64,000 nucleotides of DNA from Adiantum capillus-veneris (GCA_014529385.2 CM043948.1:20163951-20227950), one strand, 5' to 3'. Numbered from the stretch's first letter, positions 24,901-34,675 are shown. A program made the numbers and translations. Notes: a model not told the origin generated them from the letters alone.

Positions 24901-27039
24901 ACCACATGCGTTGCAAGTTCCATTAAATTTTACTCTAAACGTAGGGCACTCACTAGTGCTATGTGGACCTAAGCAAATGGAACACCATTGTTGCTCCCTT
25001 CTTGGATACATGTGACTATTTTGAGGGGGTCGATTATCCTTAAGAGACTCTTGGATTGCCTTGGTGAGGTCTGTCAAGAATGTCTCAAATACCTTTGGCT
25101 CATTGGCAATGGGCTTTGCAGTCATGGGTTCATACTCAATGGCTTGTGAGCTAGTGGATCTCGTGTCAGTAGACACCCTCATGCCTGCTATCATCAAGTT
25201 GTCCTCTAGTTGGATTGCATTGGCAGTGACATCTTCCCAGGTTGTGATACCTCTAATCACTAGTCCATTATAGATTCCTTCATTCCTCAACCCTCGAATG
25301 AATCGATCAAGCAGTTGGTTATTGTTGAAGCGCTCATTTACAGGGCAACGAGAGTTTAAGTGCTTTAGACGACTAATGAAGTCCCTTACTGACTCTCCTT
25401 CCTTACGTTCGGCCTTCTGTAGCTGAGATTCTACACCCCAAAGCACACCTTCTCGTATGTACTCCTTTAGAAACAACCTTCGAAGGGTAGGGTAGATTGT
25501 TTTCTCGTCCACCCTTAGGGTCCTATACCAATCTCCAGCCTTCCCACTTAATGTCAAGCTTAAGGCATTGCACTTATGTAGTTCGTTGCGTTCCCCTAAG
25601 GAATCACATACTTGTTCAAACACTTCAATGTGTTTTCTAGCATCTTCGTCCCCATTGAATTTTTGCGTGAGTTTGGCAATTTGTACTGCCTTACTTCTAG
25701 GCTCTCTATCAGATGCATGACGCATATTTTCCGCGATAGATCGACCTATGGTTTGAGCAAACGTTGCCGAGTCACCTATGTGAGGAGGCAGGGCCGGTGG
25801 AGGTACTCTTGGAATCATATGTGGGAGAGGAACGGGTACCGGTCCTGGCATATGTGTAGATGATGCAGGATATGGAACATAACCGGGCATAGGTCCACTC
25901 GGATAAGAGCTAGGGAGCGGCACTCGAGGAGCATAAGCAAGTGGTACAATTGGAGGTGTGGGGGCCATGTGTGCATAAGGGGCTAGAGGCACATATGGTC
26001 GAGGCCCCATATTAGGTACTACGACACTAGGTAGTGGCACTGCGCTAACCGTAGATATCATCGGTACATTCTCTGTCAGGCTTATCCCTGGAGTGAGCAC
26101 TGGGTTTTCCTTAATAGAGGGTTGAGCCAAGTTAGGGAAGCTAAAGTTTTCGTTTGGAGGCTCAGATTGCATAGAGACCCCAGGTGAAATGACGTAAGAT
26201 GGGTCCATGGGGCTCATTAGAGGAGTCTCCATTTGTGATAGAGTAGGCTGTTGAGCCTTGCTCGTATCCAGAAATCTCATGGGGCCAGTTGAGAGTATAT
26301 TTACCCCTCGGTTTTGCCTTTCTGATTGAATAATGCCATGGATAACATTACAGATCATTTTCTGTTGATCTTCGATGCTCGTGGCAGTAGAGGTGGATTG
26401 TACAATCTCTATCCATCCTACATGGTAGGCATGGACAGAGTGTAGATCCGTCAACACCTCAGTGTGGAGGTCGTATGTCCAATGATCATTAATGAACAAT
26501 CCTTCTAGAGTCGACGTGTTAATGGTTTCTTGTGAGGTAGAAGCAATGTTGCTCCTCGTGGTTTTACTTGTCACCAACGGTACTCTAGAGGGAACTTCTA
26601 AAGGAGGCAGCTCAACAGGGCCTTCTTGGTAAGAAGTTGGTAGGATATCCACATGGACACTCTTTGGGGGTGTGGGGTCCACGTGTGATGTGAAAGGAGA
26701 TTCCACTTCCCCACCCCCTTCGTGTGCTTCATTTGCATCAGGTTCCGAGCGAGTAGCTCTACCTAATGTTTCCATGAAACGGCTAAACATACTAGTACTA
26801 GGCTGTGGAGCTTCGGGAGGTGCATGTCCTTCTCTCTCAGTGTTTTGGGTAGGGTATGCTTCCATGATTTCTGAGTCGGAGGAGGAATCACTAGCGGCTA
26901 TTTTAGGGTCTTGGGTGGTGCTACCTTGTGTCCCCGCTGAGGGTCTAGAGCTTATCGTGGATGCGTAATGGGTGTCCGTATGAACAGAGGCACCACCAAT
27001 GTGATCGTGCTCTAACACTCGTCCAGAGCGTAAGTGCAT
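21904..27039 (-). CDS. gag-protease polyprotein, 1,711 aa, intact
   Basis: The start is the Met of MHLRSGRVLEHDH, a beginning shared with G1 gag (MNLRSGR). A Pro-rich N-terminal third is followed by a capsid-type gag domain at about residues 465-640 (LTLSGKAGDWYRTL, ESVRDFISRLKHLN). Four knuckles follow at about 685, 710, 865 and 900. Three have the unusual C-x2-C-x3-H-x4-C spacing (CSICLGPHSTSEC, CYECGGPHRVAEC, CNHCGIDHLIAQC) and one is canonical (CNACGRYGHQAKDC). The aspartic protease at about 1,290-1,400 has ILDGGAGVSIVT (D-G-G) and ILGRPFM. The tail carries four W-V/I-P-K motifs at about 1,514, 1,548, 1,568 and 1,612. There is no stop or shift, so it may still be expressed. No polymerase follows. 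Confidence 0.92.
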   Translation of the reverse strand: MHLRSGRVLEHDHIGGASVHTDTHYASTISSRPSAGTQGSTTQDPKIAASDSSSDSEIMEAYPTQNTEREGHAPPEAPQPSTSMFSRFMETLGRATRSEPDANEAHEGGGEVESPFTSHVDPTPPKSVHVDILPTSYQEGPVELPPLEVPSRVPLVTSKTTRSNIASTSQETINTSTLEGLFINDHWTYDLHTEVLTDLHSVHAYHVGWIEIVQSTSTATSIEDQQKMICNVIHGIIQSERQNRGVNILSTGPMRFLDTSKAQQPTLSQMETPLMSPMDPSYVISPGVSMQSEPPNENFSFPNLAQPSIKENPVLTPGISLTENVPMISTVSAVPLPSVVVPNMGPRPYVPLAPYAHMAPTPPIVPLAYAPRVPLPSSYPSGPMPGYVPYPASSTHMPGPVPVPLPHMIPRVPPPALPPHIGDSATFAQTIGRSIAENMRHASDREPRSKAVQIAKLTQKFNGDEDARKHIEVFEQVCDSLGERNELHKCNALSLTLSGKAGDWYRTLRVDEKTIYPTLRRLFLKEYIREGVLWGVESQLQKAERKEGESVRDFISRLKHLNSRCPVNERFNNNQLLDRFIRGLRNEGIYNGLVIRGITTWEDVTANAIQLEDNLMIAGMRVSTDTRSTSSQAIEYEPMTAKPIANEPKVFETFLTDLTKAIQESLKDNRPPQNSHMYPRREQQWCSICLGPHSTSECPTFRVKFNGTCNACGRYGHQAKDCLMIKRMMANRPPVAWTDAPRAPVLMPTPPVEQLPQHMVPRPQNVVQATPLPPPVLGPQPPHPRVAPMNQVGCEPSNAYADGCEEEIDTSIAYGLDTLEECPIYYMEDCWGQVKPVYQAAALASRGQNINTQARRPPLQCYECGGPHRVAECPIRLQKNAAQMQVNQGSTSAMPILTCNHCGIDHLIAQCPYNPNAPKITPLNLVEIASVTSPIPPVAPAYAITRSMLQGPGHILEERDTASVIQAKKKKTRRKKSQNTENSKPSSKTNIGTGDDPVYMNDLEDDSDSVETMETRTNTTKGKTDKENRNMGPNENRIRENHKEPLKTPQVFPNPIQDPQDKPQGQKGKNRKKKIGTYPNPVDEIKQVKHLRGLVEETQRKLEPEPMQVKIHDTVFPTQVHPPHMNHRPLAISSIIQEGSEDRTSESEHTPFLLGRMFNEGIPDPIEEYEIPSSPVPSQGPTPCKTPMNVAKLVDFMSSEVRTTIIAKLYGDPELFLALRAFLNGELRTGLPQFAQPNRPDSIMIDEENHVQSLDLDGHESVIEVPINELGQYFEGDESNATLPITTKGLTIKGILDGGAGVSIVTKDCWESMEKPRLSVTNIVVKMANGTIAKPMGMLKDLKIKVLGHKVRHTFIVMDFSKHLMSYEMILGRPFMREAQMVHDWSKNHVYLQFQDSVLRVDLVTGKVHPLGSKTIIDHRSDTTVHSAPLQYCYTCKKDTDIGQDSPYMDVLPGMTESDNVDWVHLASTIDTWGNRGTTWVTPEGDEMPIPLNMLQAIHIASDKTHPNVTKKTYKWVPKASLVTIASAKKQKPCKKRTTRSKKSKKMLRWIPKRLLEAQGYYQGNDQIWVPKRRLCSYLSPDPSEPNPIAPKRINDREKKKITECYTPAPELVWVPKKERFVPPSSGRGESHEDSSSSCNTSIEVKASTQPPSIVMDLNEATKESTPPSVQESPDEPLQVQSWESTLPPLQLDKVPRVIENYWQKSSPITN

Positions 27040-28023
27040 GTGCTTTTGATACCCTAAGGTGTCAAAAAGCTGCTCTAGGAGGCCTTGTGACTAGTTTTTA
27101 GCGTGTTTTTTGTTTGTTTTTTTGCTAGATTTTTTAGAGCGTGTCGTGGAATGGGCCGTGTGATAGCTCGAAACGAGCGTATCGGTCAGAGGGTCGTGCC
27201 GTGCTTTACAGCCCTCCGTTTGGTCACTCTATGCCCTCGGAATCCCTAAAACTGTCAATTTCCAGTAGGGAACTAGGCCCAAACTAGAAAGTCTAAGGGT
27301 GCAAGTGGGAAGACAAAGGAGGAGAGTGGAGGACTTGTCCCACATGCTCTCATTCTCTCTTGAGGGAGTAGGGTATATATATAAGAGTGAGTCTAGTATA
27401 TATCATAGGACTGAGGACTGAGGCCTGGGCCTGGGCTTGGGCTTGGGCTTGGGCTTGGGAAAATGATCCCGATCCCGATCTATCTTTTATACAAACCAAC
27501 CCGTACGTTTTAAGAGTCACGTTTTTTATTTTCGAAAAATTTCGCCGCCCTGCTCGCTCACGTTTTTAATTTCCTTTTTTTTTTTTTTTTTTTAGATTTT
27601 TTTTTTCCGGAATTTTTTTTTCTTTTTCTTTTTGGTGCAGAAAATACAGAAATTAAAAACGCAGATATGCAGAAAATTGAGAAATGCAGAAATTGCAGGA
27701 AATTGCAGAAATTACAGAAATTACAAAAAAAACGCAGAAATTGCAGAAATTGCAAAAAAAACGCAGAAATTGCAGAGATTGTAGAAATTGCAAAAAAAAA
27801 CGCAGAAATGCAGAAAATTGCAGAAATTGAAAACGCCGAACTTGAAAATGCAAAAATTGCGGAAATTGAAAAAACGCAGACAATAGCAGAAATTGAAACT
27901 TGACAGCAAATGCAGAAAACGCAAAAAACAGAAATCTCCACACACTCCTTCCCTGCCTTTCCTATGATAGAAATTGCACCACAAGGAAGCGTAAAGTGCT
28001 AACCGAGCTTAGTGTAGGGCATA
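27040..28023 (-). other. leader of the gag-protease element
   Basis: About 1 kb between PBS and the start codon. It lacks the palindrome found in the G1/P1 leaders. It contains a GGGCTT-type hexamer repeat (27,424-27,460) and an A-rich GCAGAAATT repeat (27,640-27,930). Confidence 0.75.
27640..27930. repeat. GCAGAAATT-type short tandem repeat
   Basis: Some 20 degenerate repeats of about 9-12 bp (GCAGAAATT, with AAAAAAC insertions) over nearly 300 bp in the leader. The long frames seen through it are low-complexity artefacts. Confidence 0.85.
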
Positions 28024-28041
28024 TCCCCGGCAGCGGTGCCA
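28024..28041 (-). other. tRNA-Asp-type primer-binding site
   Basis: Minus strand TGGCACCGCTGCCGGGGA, four bases from the LTR. It matches the 3' end of plant tRNA-Asp (TGGCGCCGTTGCCGGGGA complement) with two differences, and is nearly the same as the PBS of G1 and P1. Confidence 0.85.
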
Positions 28042-28045
28042 AAAA

Positions 28046-28288
28046 TGTGCGCTCCTTGCCGCACTGTCGAAGCAAGGGACTTGCCAATACACCGTGTGCG
28101 AGCCACAAACGGCTCCAAGCACACAACAAGCCTAAACTAGCAAGCTCAAGAAAACAAAGGGTGTGTCACTCACCGCTCTACGCTCGCCTTCGTGGTGGAT
28201 TCCTCGCCGCGATGAAGAAGAAGCTGCAGTCGTGCCGCGCTCAACCGCCTCGCCGCCGTCGTGCCTTCGTAATGCTCGATCGCACACA

Positions 28289-28334
<46 letters not shown>

Positions 28335-28622
28335 AGGAGGTGAAGAAGAAGAAGAAGATGGAGATGGAGCAAGAGCACTCTTCAATTGCACAAATGAGAG
28401 AATGAGTAAAAATTAGGTTTAGTTGGCTTTTATAGGAGCTCACCCCATTCACACTTGGGCGCCCATGCTTAACCAACTAATCCCTTGAATGTCCAAGTTA
28501 AAGTGCGCCTCTCATCGACGATCACTCTACCTTTCCCTATTGGTCCGACCAGCCCGGTGCCTGACTCTAAATAATACAACGTTTATAGATCATAGGGTGT
28601 CCGTGTGCCGTGAGGGTTAACA
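28046..28622 (-). repeat. 5' LTR of the gag-protease element
   Basis: 577 bp, the counterpart of 19,674-20,250. TATAAAAG at 28,427-28,434 (minus) is the likely promoter. Only a handful of substitutions separate the LTRs, so the insertion is young relative to G1. Confidence 0.95.
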
Positions 28623-28627
28623 CTCGG

Positions 28628-31600
28628 CATAAACATGATTCTCTGATAAAAGAGGTGTAATACTTTTGGAGATGGTTGCAAGGCTAGATCATACATCATA
28701 TCTATCACATTGTGTCGGCCGTTGACAACAATGTTGAGCTGGTAGCTTTATCCGGCACGGGCACTTCAATGCAAGCCAATAATGTTCTGCAGATCTTTTT
28801 GAGCATTTGACATGAAAGGTCAGGAGAGCCAGTAAAGATCTTAATGGTGCCCGTTAGGGTTTTCACCATGTAGGCCTTACTTATTCTCTCTCCCACCTTC
28901 GGTCCTGGCATCTTGGGGTAATTAAGCCAATTCGGCTTCTTTGCTATGATTCTGTCATGTTCTTGCCAACTCCTGACTCGTGGCACTGGACAAAATGTTG
29001 CATCTTCTCTAACTTCCTTGGGTGCCTCCACCAAATAGATTAGGTAGGTTGGATACTTTGTCAACCACCCTTTCCTCCATCTCGACTGGGAGTCTACTAT
29101 CTTCTTTGATTCCTCCTCTTTTGTGATGTCACCTTCATATAGCGCTACATAATGCTCTTCTTCTATCCTTTTCTTTGTCTTCAGCACTTCAAACTTTAGT
29201 AGAGGAAGGGGCAATGTAGGTTGCATCCACTGTTCTTGCAGCACCTTAGTATCCACCCCTTGAAGTCCAATGGAGAACAGGAGCCTTCTTGCCCACTCCA
29301 TGGCCGCCTTTGCACTCTCCTTTGTTGCCTTCTCTATCTGCTCGTGCAATCGTTTTTCCTCATCCTCGGTAAGTCTTGATGTTGCGGTCTCGTCTTGTGT
29401 AGGGGCTGGATCTTCACTTGTTGTGGCTTCCCCAGTCTCTAGAAGCTCCACGGCTGCCCTGCCTATTTCTTCTTGTTGCTGATCCTCTGTATCTTTTATC
29501 ACTTTGTCTTGCAGATCTTGGAGCTTCTTTTGGAGGGCCTCATTTTCCGCTCTTAGTGCTTGGGTCTCTGATGTCAGTTGTTCTTCTGCAGCAAATGAGC
29601 CCTCCGCAATGTGTAATCTCTGCACTTGATCTAGCTGTAATTCTCTTTGCAAACTCTAGATTTGATCTTCCAGACCGGGGATTATTGCTCCCTCTGGCTC
29701 TACTCCTGCTCTGCTAGCTCTTGGTGTGGATCTAAGCCTTAGGATTGTTCTATCCTACAGCTCCATCCTTTCTCGTAGCTCAATGAGCTCGTCCTTTGTA
29801 GCTTCCAATTCCTCATTAATTCTTTCTTTGGCTTCTTGTACACTGGCCACCTCTCTTGAAGCATCCTCGAGTTGGAGGATTAGTCCATCTCTTTCATTTT
29901 TTGCTTCCAGGAGAGATGCCTTGAGGTACTCTGATTCTTCTAGTGCACTCACATATTTTGTTTCCATCTCCTCTTCTCTCTTTTCCGCTTCTTCTTTCCT
30001 GTCCCTCATTGTATTTGATCGGGCTTTGATCTGCTGCAGCAGTTGATGCACTTTCTGGATATCTCTTTCATCCTCATCTTCGAGCTCATCCTCCACTTCA
30101 AACTCATCCTCTTCCTTCACAGGTACCAACCTCCACTCTCTGTCGAATCGATTCTTGGTCCTCCTCTCCTTTCCTCTCTGTTCTTCCTGTGTTAAGGTAA
30201 TGCCATACACAGCTTTGAGGGCCTCTTCTTGAGTATATATTCCTGTGTTGATTAGAACATCATATTGCTCTTTCTTCATTTGAATTGGATCCATTGCCTT
30301 CTCCTCTTGCTGTATTTTGGGCTTTTCTGGCACATCTACCTACACTTCAGTAGTTGTTTCCTCCCCTATCTTTTCCTCTTCTTCAGGACTAGACTCTTCT
30401 ACCTTGCTCTTGCCCTTGTCACCTCCTTTTAATTCAACTTTAATGTGCTGAACTCCTGCTTCGGTGTATGGCTCTATTGGTTGCTGCTCCAATATAGCTT
30501 CTGATTCTTCATAAGCCTTGATATATTGATTGTACTGATCAATATGGGGTCTAGTTGGATTGGCTCCGACTTTAGTTGGGTCTGGTACCCACTTTTCCTC
30601 AAAATCTCCTTTTAAGGCTCGCTCGGCTCTAAACTGTTCAATCAGCCTCTCCATTCTGGCGGCTTTCTGGCTCTTAGTTTGCTTGGGAGTGGGTTTCTTC
30701 TTGGTCTTATTTTTGAGGGGCTCGTCTGCTTCTTCTTCTGGCTCAAAAACAATCTCTAGCTTCCACCTTGCCCTTGTTGACACTCTCTTGGTGACCTCTA
30801 GTTGGTCTTCATCTTCATCTATCTCTTTTAGCCAATGGTTTTGCGAGGGAACCTTTGGCCATTGGTCCCTTGCTCTGATAGCTTCATAAGCTATCTTAGT
30901 CAACACTTCGGCTCCCCCAATGTACTTTGGCTTCTCGTTCTGCAAAGCAATTACTTGCTCATGAATGTGCTGAGCATAATTGACTTCCTTCGGGATGTTG
31001 CTCTTTATTGCCCAAGTGATTGTTGTGGAAATAGCATGTGGTGGTGTGGTATACTTTTGTGGCCTTTTGCTGCATATGTGTAAGAATTGGTTGTAAAGTC
31101 GGCAAAGCTTTGCCGCTCTTGGATCTGCCATGTCTTCATAGGTGACATTTTGCTTCTTTGGCCCATACACTTCTATAGCTTCTCGTCTTTCTCTGACTGA
31201 GCTTCCTTTTTTGTGCAGCTTTAGAGCATCTGCAATGAGCTGAGGAGTGATAATCACTTCAACTTTTTCCCCGTCCCAGGCTGTGAGTGTAGCCATTCCA
31301 TCTTTCTGTATGGTGGTTACCAACTCATACACTCTTTGAGCATCTACTCTTGATGGTTTGGAAGTAAAAAAACTGCGGAGATCTGCCCTTTCCAGGTATC
31401 TGCTTATCTCCTCTGTTCTGCTGTAGTCCACCAATTCTTGGGGAATCATTGGGATATCCACTGTTTGTCCTCGTGGGTCTCTGAAAGTACCTTGGTATAT
31501 CTTTATCCCCTGTTCTTCTAACACTGCTTCTTCTATCCAAGTCTTTGTGGGCTTGAGAGTCTCTCGGGGAATAAAAAATGGCTCGAGTTCTGCTATTGCT

Positions 31601-31650
31601 TCCTTGAGTGTCGGTCTCTTTCTCTTTGATGAAGACTTCCCCGAATCCAT
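28628..31650 (-). pseudogene. G1 long coiled-coil ORF (about 1,050 codons originally)
   Basis: Three open stretches at 31,650-30,340, 30,333-29,755 and 29,652-28,705 are in the same frame and separated only by TAG codons, so they were one ORF. A frameshift near 28,745 leads into a frame that continues across the nested insertion to 19,527. Residues 1-260 hold a globular region (DLRSFFTSKPSRVDAQRVYE, PPHAISTTITWAIKSNIPKE, YIGGAEVLTKIAYEA) whose order of blocks recalls the plant transposon-protein family PF20167; this is pattern resemblance only. Then come Lys/Glu-rich coiled coils (RERMEL, KEESAKAAMEWAR) and a C-terminal globular part. No membrane segment, so not an obvious envelope-like protein. 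Confidence 0.6.
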
Positions 31651-33300
31651 GGATCCTGTAACACCAATTTCGGAAGTTAGCGTCTTTTTCAGTATTGAAA
31701 GCCGAAATTAAGCTTTTAACTATCCAAATGACTTAAAAATTGAGACATAAGATATTTAGGGCCTAAGGATGCAATACATATGGAAAAATATGACATTTGG
31801 GTGCAAAATCATGCTGGAGACATCATACGCGTATGATGTCTTTTGTGTCAAAATGGCTTGATATTGGTTGTGCTTGTAGCTGATAGTGCATACATCCATT
31901 CTACATGCCTGGATTTGAATTTGGGTCCCATTTGGTCAAGTTATGGTCATTTTAGTCCTGGTCACGCTCTTTGCACGATATTGAGAGGGAATTGGATTTT
32001 GTGATCCAAATTGGATGAAACTTGGTGGTTGGATTTCAAATGGCATGTAAATAGATCACTTCTGTGTGGTGGTTGCAACTTGAAATGAAAAAATCAAGTA
32101 GGGAGACATCATATGCGTATGATGTCTTTTTGGGTAAAATTGAACCATTTTGCATTGTAAGCTTGGATTTGGCTTTATATAGGCTTAGACAATGATTTTA
32201 TGAAATTTGGGTATAGTTTGGACCAAAATTGGCCCTGGAGACATCATACGTGTATGATGTCTTTTGTGTCATTTTTGCATGAGATTGGTTCTGTGGGCTC
32301 CTCATATGATAGTAAAGGACTGTGTGTACTCAAATCTGGACTTGAAGTTGAGTATGATGAATTTTGGCAAGATCAGGCTTTAAACAAAGGATTTTCCCCA
32401 CTGATTGGGCTAATAGAGTGATCCCCTTGACCAAATGGTACCCAAATTCCATATGTGGCATGTATTTGATATATATAATGGATATATGATGAAAAATGAT
32501 CAACTTTGGCTCTGTATGTGCAAAGTGACATCATACGCGTATGATGTCTTTTTGGCCAAAATGGTACTTTTTGGTTCTAGATAGCTTGTGCATGTGTTGA
32601 ACAACATCTCTACAAAGTTTCATTGAGTTTGGAGCTATTTTGGCAAATTTAGGGCTATAAGTCAATTTTTTGCCCTATTTTGCGTCTTTTTAGTTTCCAA
32701 TTGGTTTTTCAACTCCAAATATCATGATACTTTGTACATTTGATGTTGTTAGCATATAGAAAGAGGCTATGCATTCATGTGTTCAAGATGATGTGAAAAT
32801 CATACTGTGAGACATCATACGCGTATGATGTCTATTCTTGATAAAAAGTGTTTTTTGTGCAAAGCATGGTTTGTGCTAGTGCCCTAAGCCTTGCTAAGTG
32901 GTTTTCAACCTTAAAAATCATTAGTTTAGTTAAAAGCCCCCTTTGTAGGCATTTCACTCTCCGAAGTCGTCTTTTGGTGTTGGAGTTGATTTTCCTCGAT
33001 CTTTCTCCTCAAGAGTTGCATCCCGAGCTCATTTGACGTGTTGGGAAGTCGTCTATGTGGTTGGACTCGACTTTGGTTCCTTCTTTTCCACCTTTAGCCA
33101 TTTGATTACCTGAAAGCATCTTTTTCACCATTGGCAAGCAAAACGGCTTTCTTTTGGGTTTTGCTTGTACACATGTGTCATTGATGACTATTTGAAGTTG
33201 CTTGTGAAGTTTCATGGTAGTCGGTCGTCAATTTTGGTCGTTATGCCAAAATGACATTTTGTGTGTCTGTCGCCGAATCAGTTGTTTTGACCCACTTTTG
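31651..33300 (-). promoter_or_regulatory. second palindromic leader, 5 copies (G1, upstream of the coiled-coil ORF)
   Basis: Palindrome copies start at 31,819 (perfect), 32,105, 32,240, 32,527 (perfect) and 32,811 (perfect), each 22 bp. Spacings in transcript order are 284, 287, 135 and 286 bp. The last copy ends 168 bases before the Met at 31,650, the same gap as before gag in G1 and P1. The surrounding text repeats a GATGTCTTTT...AAAATGG theme. Confidence 0.85.
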
Positions 33301-34420
33301 GTGGTCCAAACCTGGAGATACTACATGGTTGCATTGTCCTCGATGTTGTCAAGCTTCTTGTGAAGTTTGGTGTCGTTTCGACAACTTTTTCCTGTTTGTC
33401 GCTTGCAGGCTCTCTTGACCTAGGGTTTTCCCAAATGGTCTTTCTCGTACTTTGAGAGTTAGGAACTCATCTTCTACACTAGGGTATTCCACCTATTGGT
33501 TCTTGCACGGTTTGGTTAGGCGGTTGTGCCTCTACCTAGCATTCTACCCATTTCCTGTCTGCTCTTGTTTCTTTGTTTTGGTTAGTTTTCGCAACAAAAG
33601 TTAGTGATAAGCATCAAAAGCTTATGGAAACGAATCTACCTCTCATATCTAGAGTCCTCCTAGCTCTCGTAGTGGTCGTAGAAGGCTGTAGAAGGTCGGA
33701 TGCTCCTGTGTGCTCTTTGCTCTCTCCAAGTGGGTAATAGTGCAAATGAGCTTGTAAGTAAAGTAAAAAATACTTAACTCTAGACTTCCCGGCTCACTTG
33801 TTACCAAATTTGACATGTGCTTCTATCTCGTCGTGAAATGCACTTTAGGATTTGAAATTTCTCAATTTGGACTCCGTTTCACCTGTTTCTGAGAAATTTG
33901 TCCACTTTGCCAAAATTCTGCCATTTCGGGCTTTCCGCAACTTTTCTCGAATTGTGCCCAATTTTTACCATGGGTTGCTCTTGTCATTAGGATCATCACT
34001 ATCTATTCTTTTCTTTTTTTCTGATCTCGTTTCACCTGTTTTTTATTTTTATTTTACTTTTATTAAGAAAATCCTAAAAAATAAAGGAAAATAAAAATTT
34101 GAAAACAGAAATTTCCAAAAATACACCATAATTAGCTGGTAACCCCGTGTATATGTATATACACTTATTTGTGGTTTCTCGGCTTGGATTACCACTATTA
34201 TCCACTTTTTGCCTCTAAAAACACGCATATTTAGTCGTATTTACAAACTTAGAGACTCAAATTCATCATTTGATCTCTTATTATTGCAAAACAAAGTATG
34301 TAAGGGCATAAACATTATCAATATCCGCAATCAAACATAAAAAAATCGAAATCATGTAAGACACTGTCCTCGTAATATCATTTTCTTTGTCCTTATTGCT
34401 TGTAGTTCTTATATACCTGT
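33301..34420. other. unresolved segment between the second leader and the PPT-like tract
   Basis: No coding region. A weak PBS-like sequence (minus, TGGTAACAAGTGAGCCGG, near 33,779-33,796) sits in a context reminiscent of the G1 PBS flank, but matches no plant tRNA I can recall. No LTR homologous to the G1 LTRs is found here. Confidence 0.35.
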
Positions 34421-34426
34421 ATACCT

Positions 34427-34441
34427 CCCCCCCTCCTAGTC
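34427..34441 (-). other. polypurine-tract-like sequence after the second protease ORF
   Basis: Minus strand AGGAGGGGGGGAGG, just downstream of the W-x-P-K tail. It looks like the 3' end of an element, yet no TG-starting G1-type LTR follows. Confidence 0.45.
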
Positions 34442-34499
34442 TGAGTCCTCCCGGACGACTACGAAGTGTTTGAGGGTGAAGCCTTGTAGTTGTTGTGGT

Positions 34500-34591
34500 C
34501 ATGCCTGGTGAATTCAATCGTAGAGCGATGAAATAGCAATATTTGCAATAATGCCACTCTTTGTTTGATTATCAGGCTTTTGGGCAATATT
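34500..34591 (-). pseudogene. tail of G1 second protease ORF beyond the Copia insertion
   Basis: Joining 40,164 to 34,586 after removal of the Copia element and one ATATT copy gives a continuous short open tail (NIAQKPDNQTKSG...SSLYD, then a stop). Confidence 0.5.
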
Positions 34592-34675
34592 TGTTAGGAA
34601 ATAAGACGTAGCTAAATAGATAATTGAGTAGATTGCTTAATGGAGAGAGACAGATTTATATACACGAGATTATAG

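Larger units (their letters stand above)
19674..28622 (-). mobile_element. Non-autonomous gag-protease LTR element (TR-GAG-like), nested in G1
   Basis: Flanked by 577-bp LTRs at 19,674-20,250 and 28,046-28,622 that differ at roughly 1% of positions. It has a tRNA-Asp-type PBS, a PPT and a single intact 1,711-codon ORF encoding only gag and protease. No RT, RNase H or integrase is present anywhere in its 8.9 kb. Flanking 5-mers are cttgg (left) and ctcgg (right), a target duplication with one substitution. The host ORF reads through the site when the insertion is removed. It must use enzymes supplied in trans, perhaps from the G1/P1 family, whose gag and protease are related. Confidence 0.9.

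Noticed and set aside
27640-27943. Repetitive proteins read through the GCAGAAATT repeat on both strands
   Set aside because: Low-complexity artefacts of a short tandem repeat in a leader.
28024-28041. tRNA-Asp gene
   Set aside because: Only the 18 nt complementary to the tRNA 3' end are present, next to an LTR, so it is a primer-binding site.
28628-31650. Envelope-like protein
   Set aside because: The position fits an Athila envelope-like ORF, but the sequence is hydrophilic coiled coil with no signal peptide or transmembrane segment.
31819-32832. CRISPR-like array (repeats with spacers)
   Set aside because: Spacing is irregular (135 to 287 bp), the repeats are full palindromes, the context is a plant retrotransposon leader, and no cas genes are present.
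33779-33797. Second PBS and 5' LTR for a separate element at 33.8 kb
   Set aside because: The sequence begins TGG and has a similar flank, but matches no plant tRNA 3' end I can recall, and no LTR partner is found. Kept only as an open possibility.
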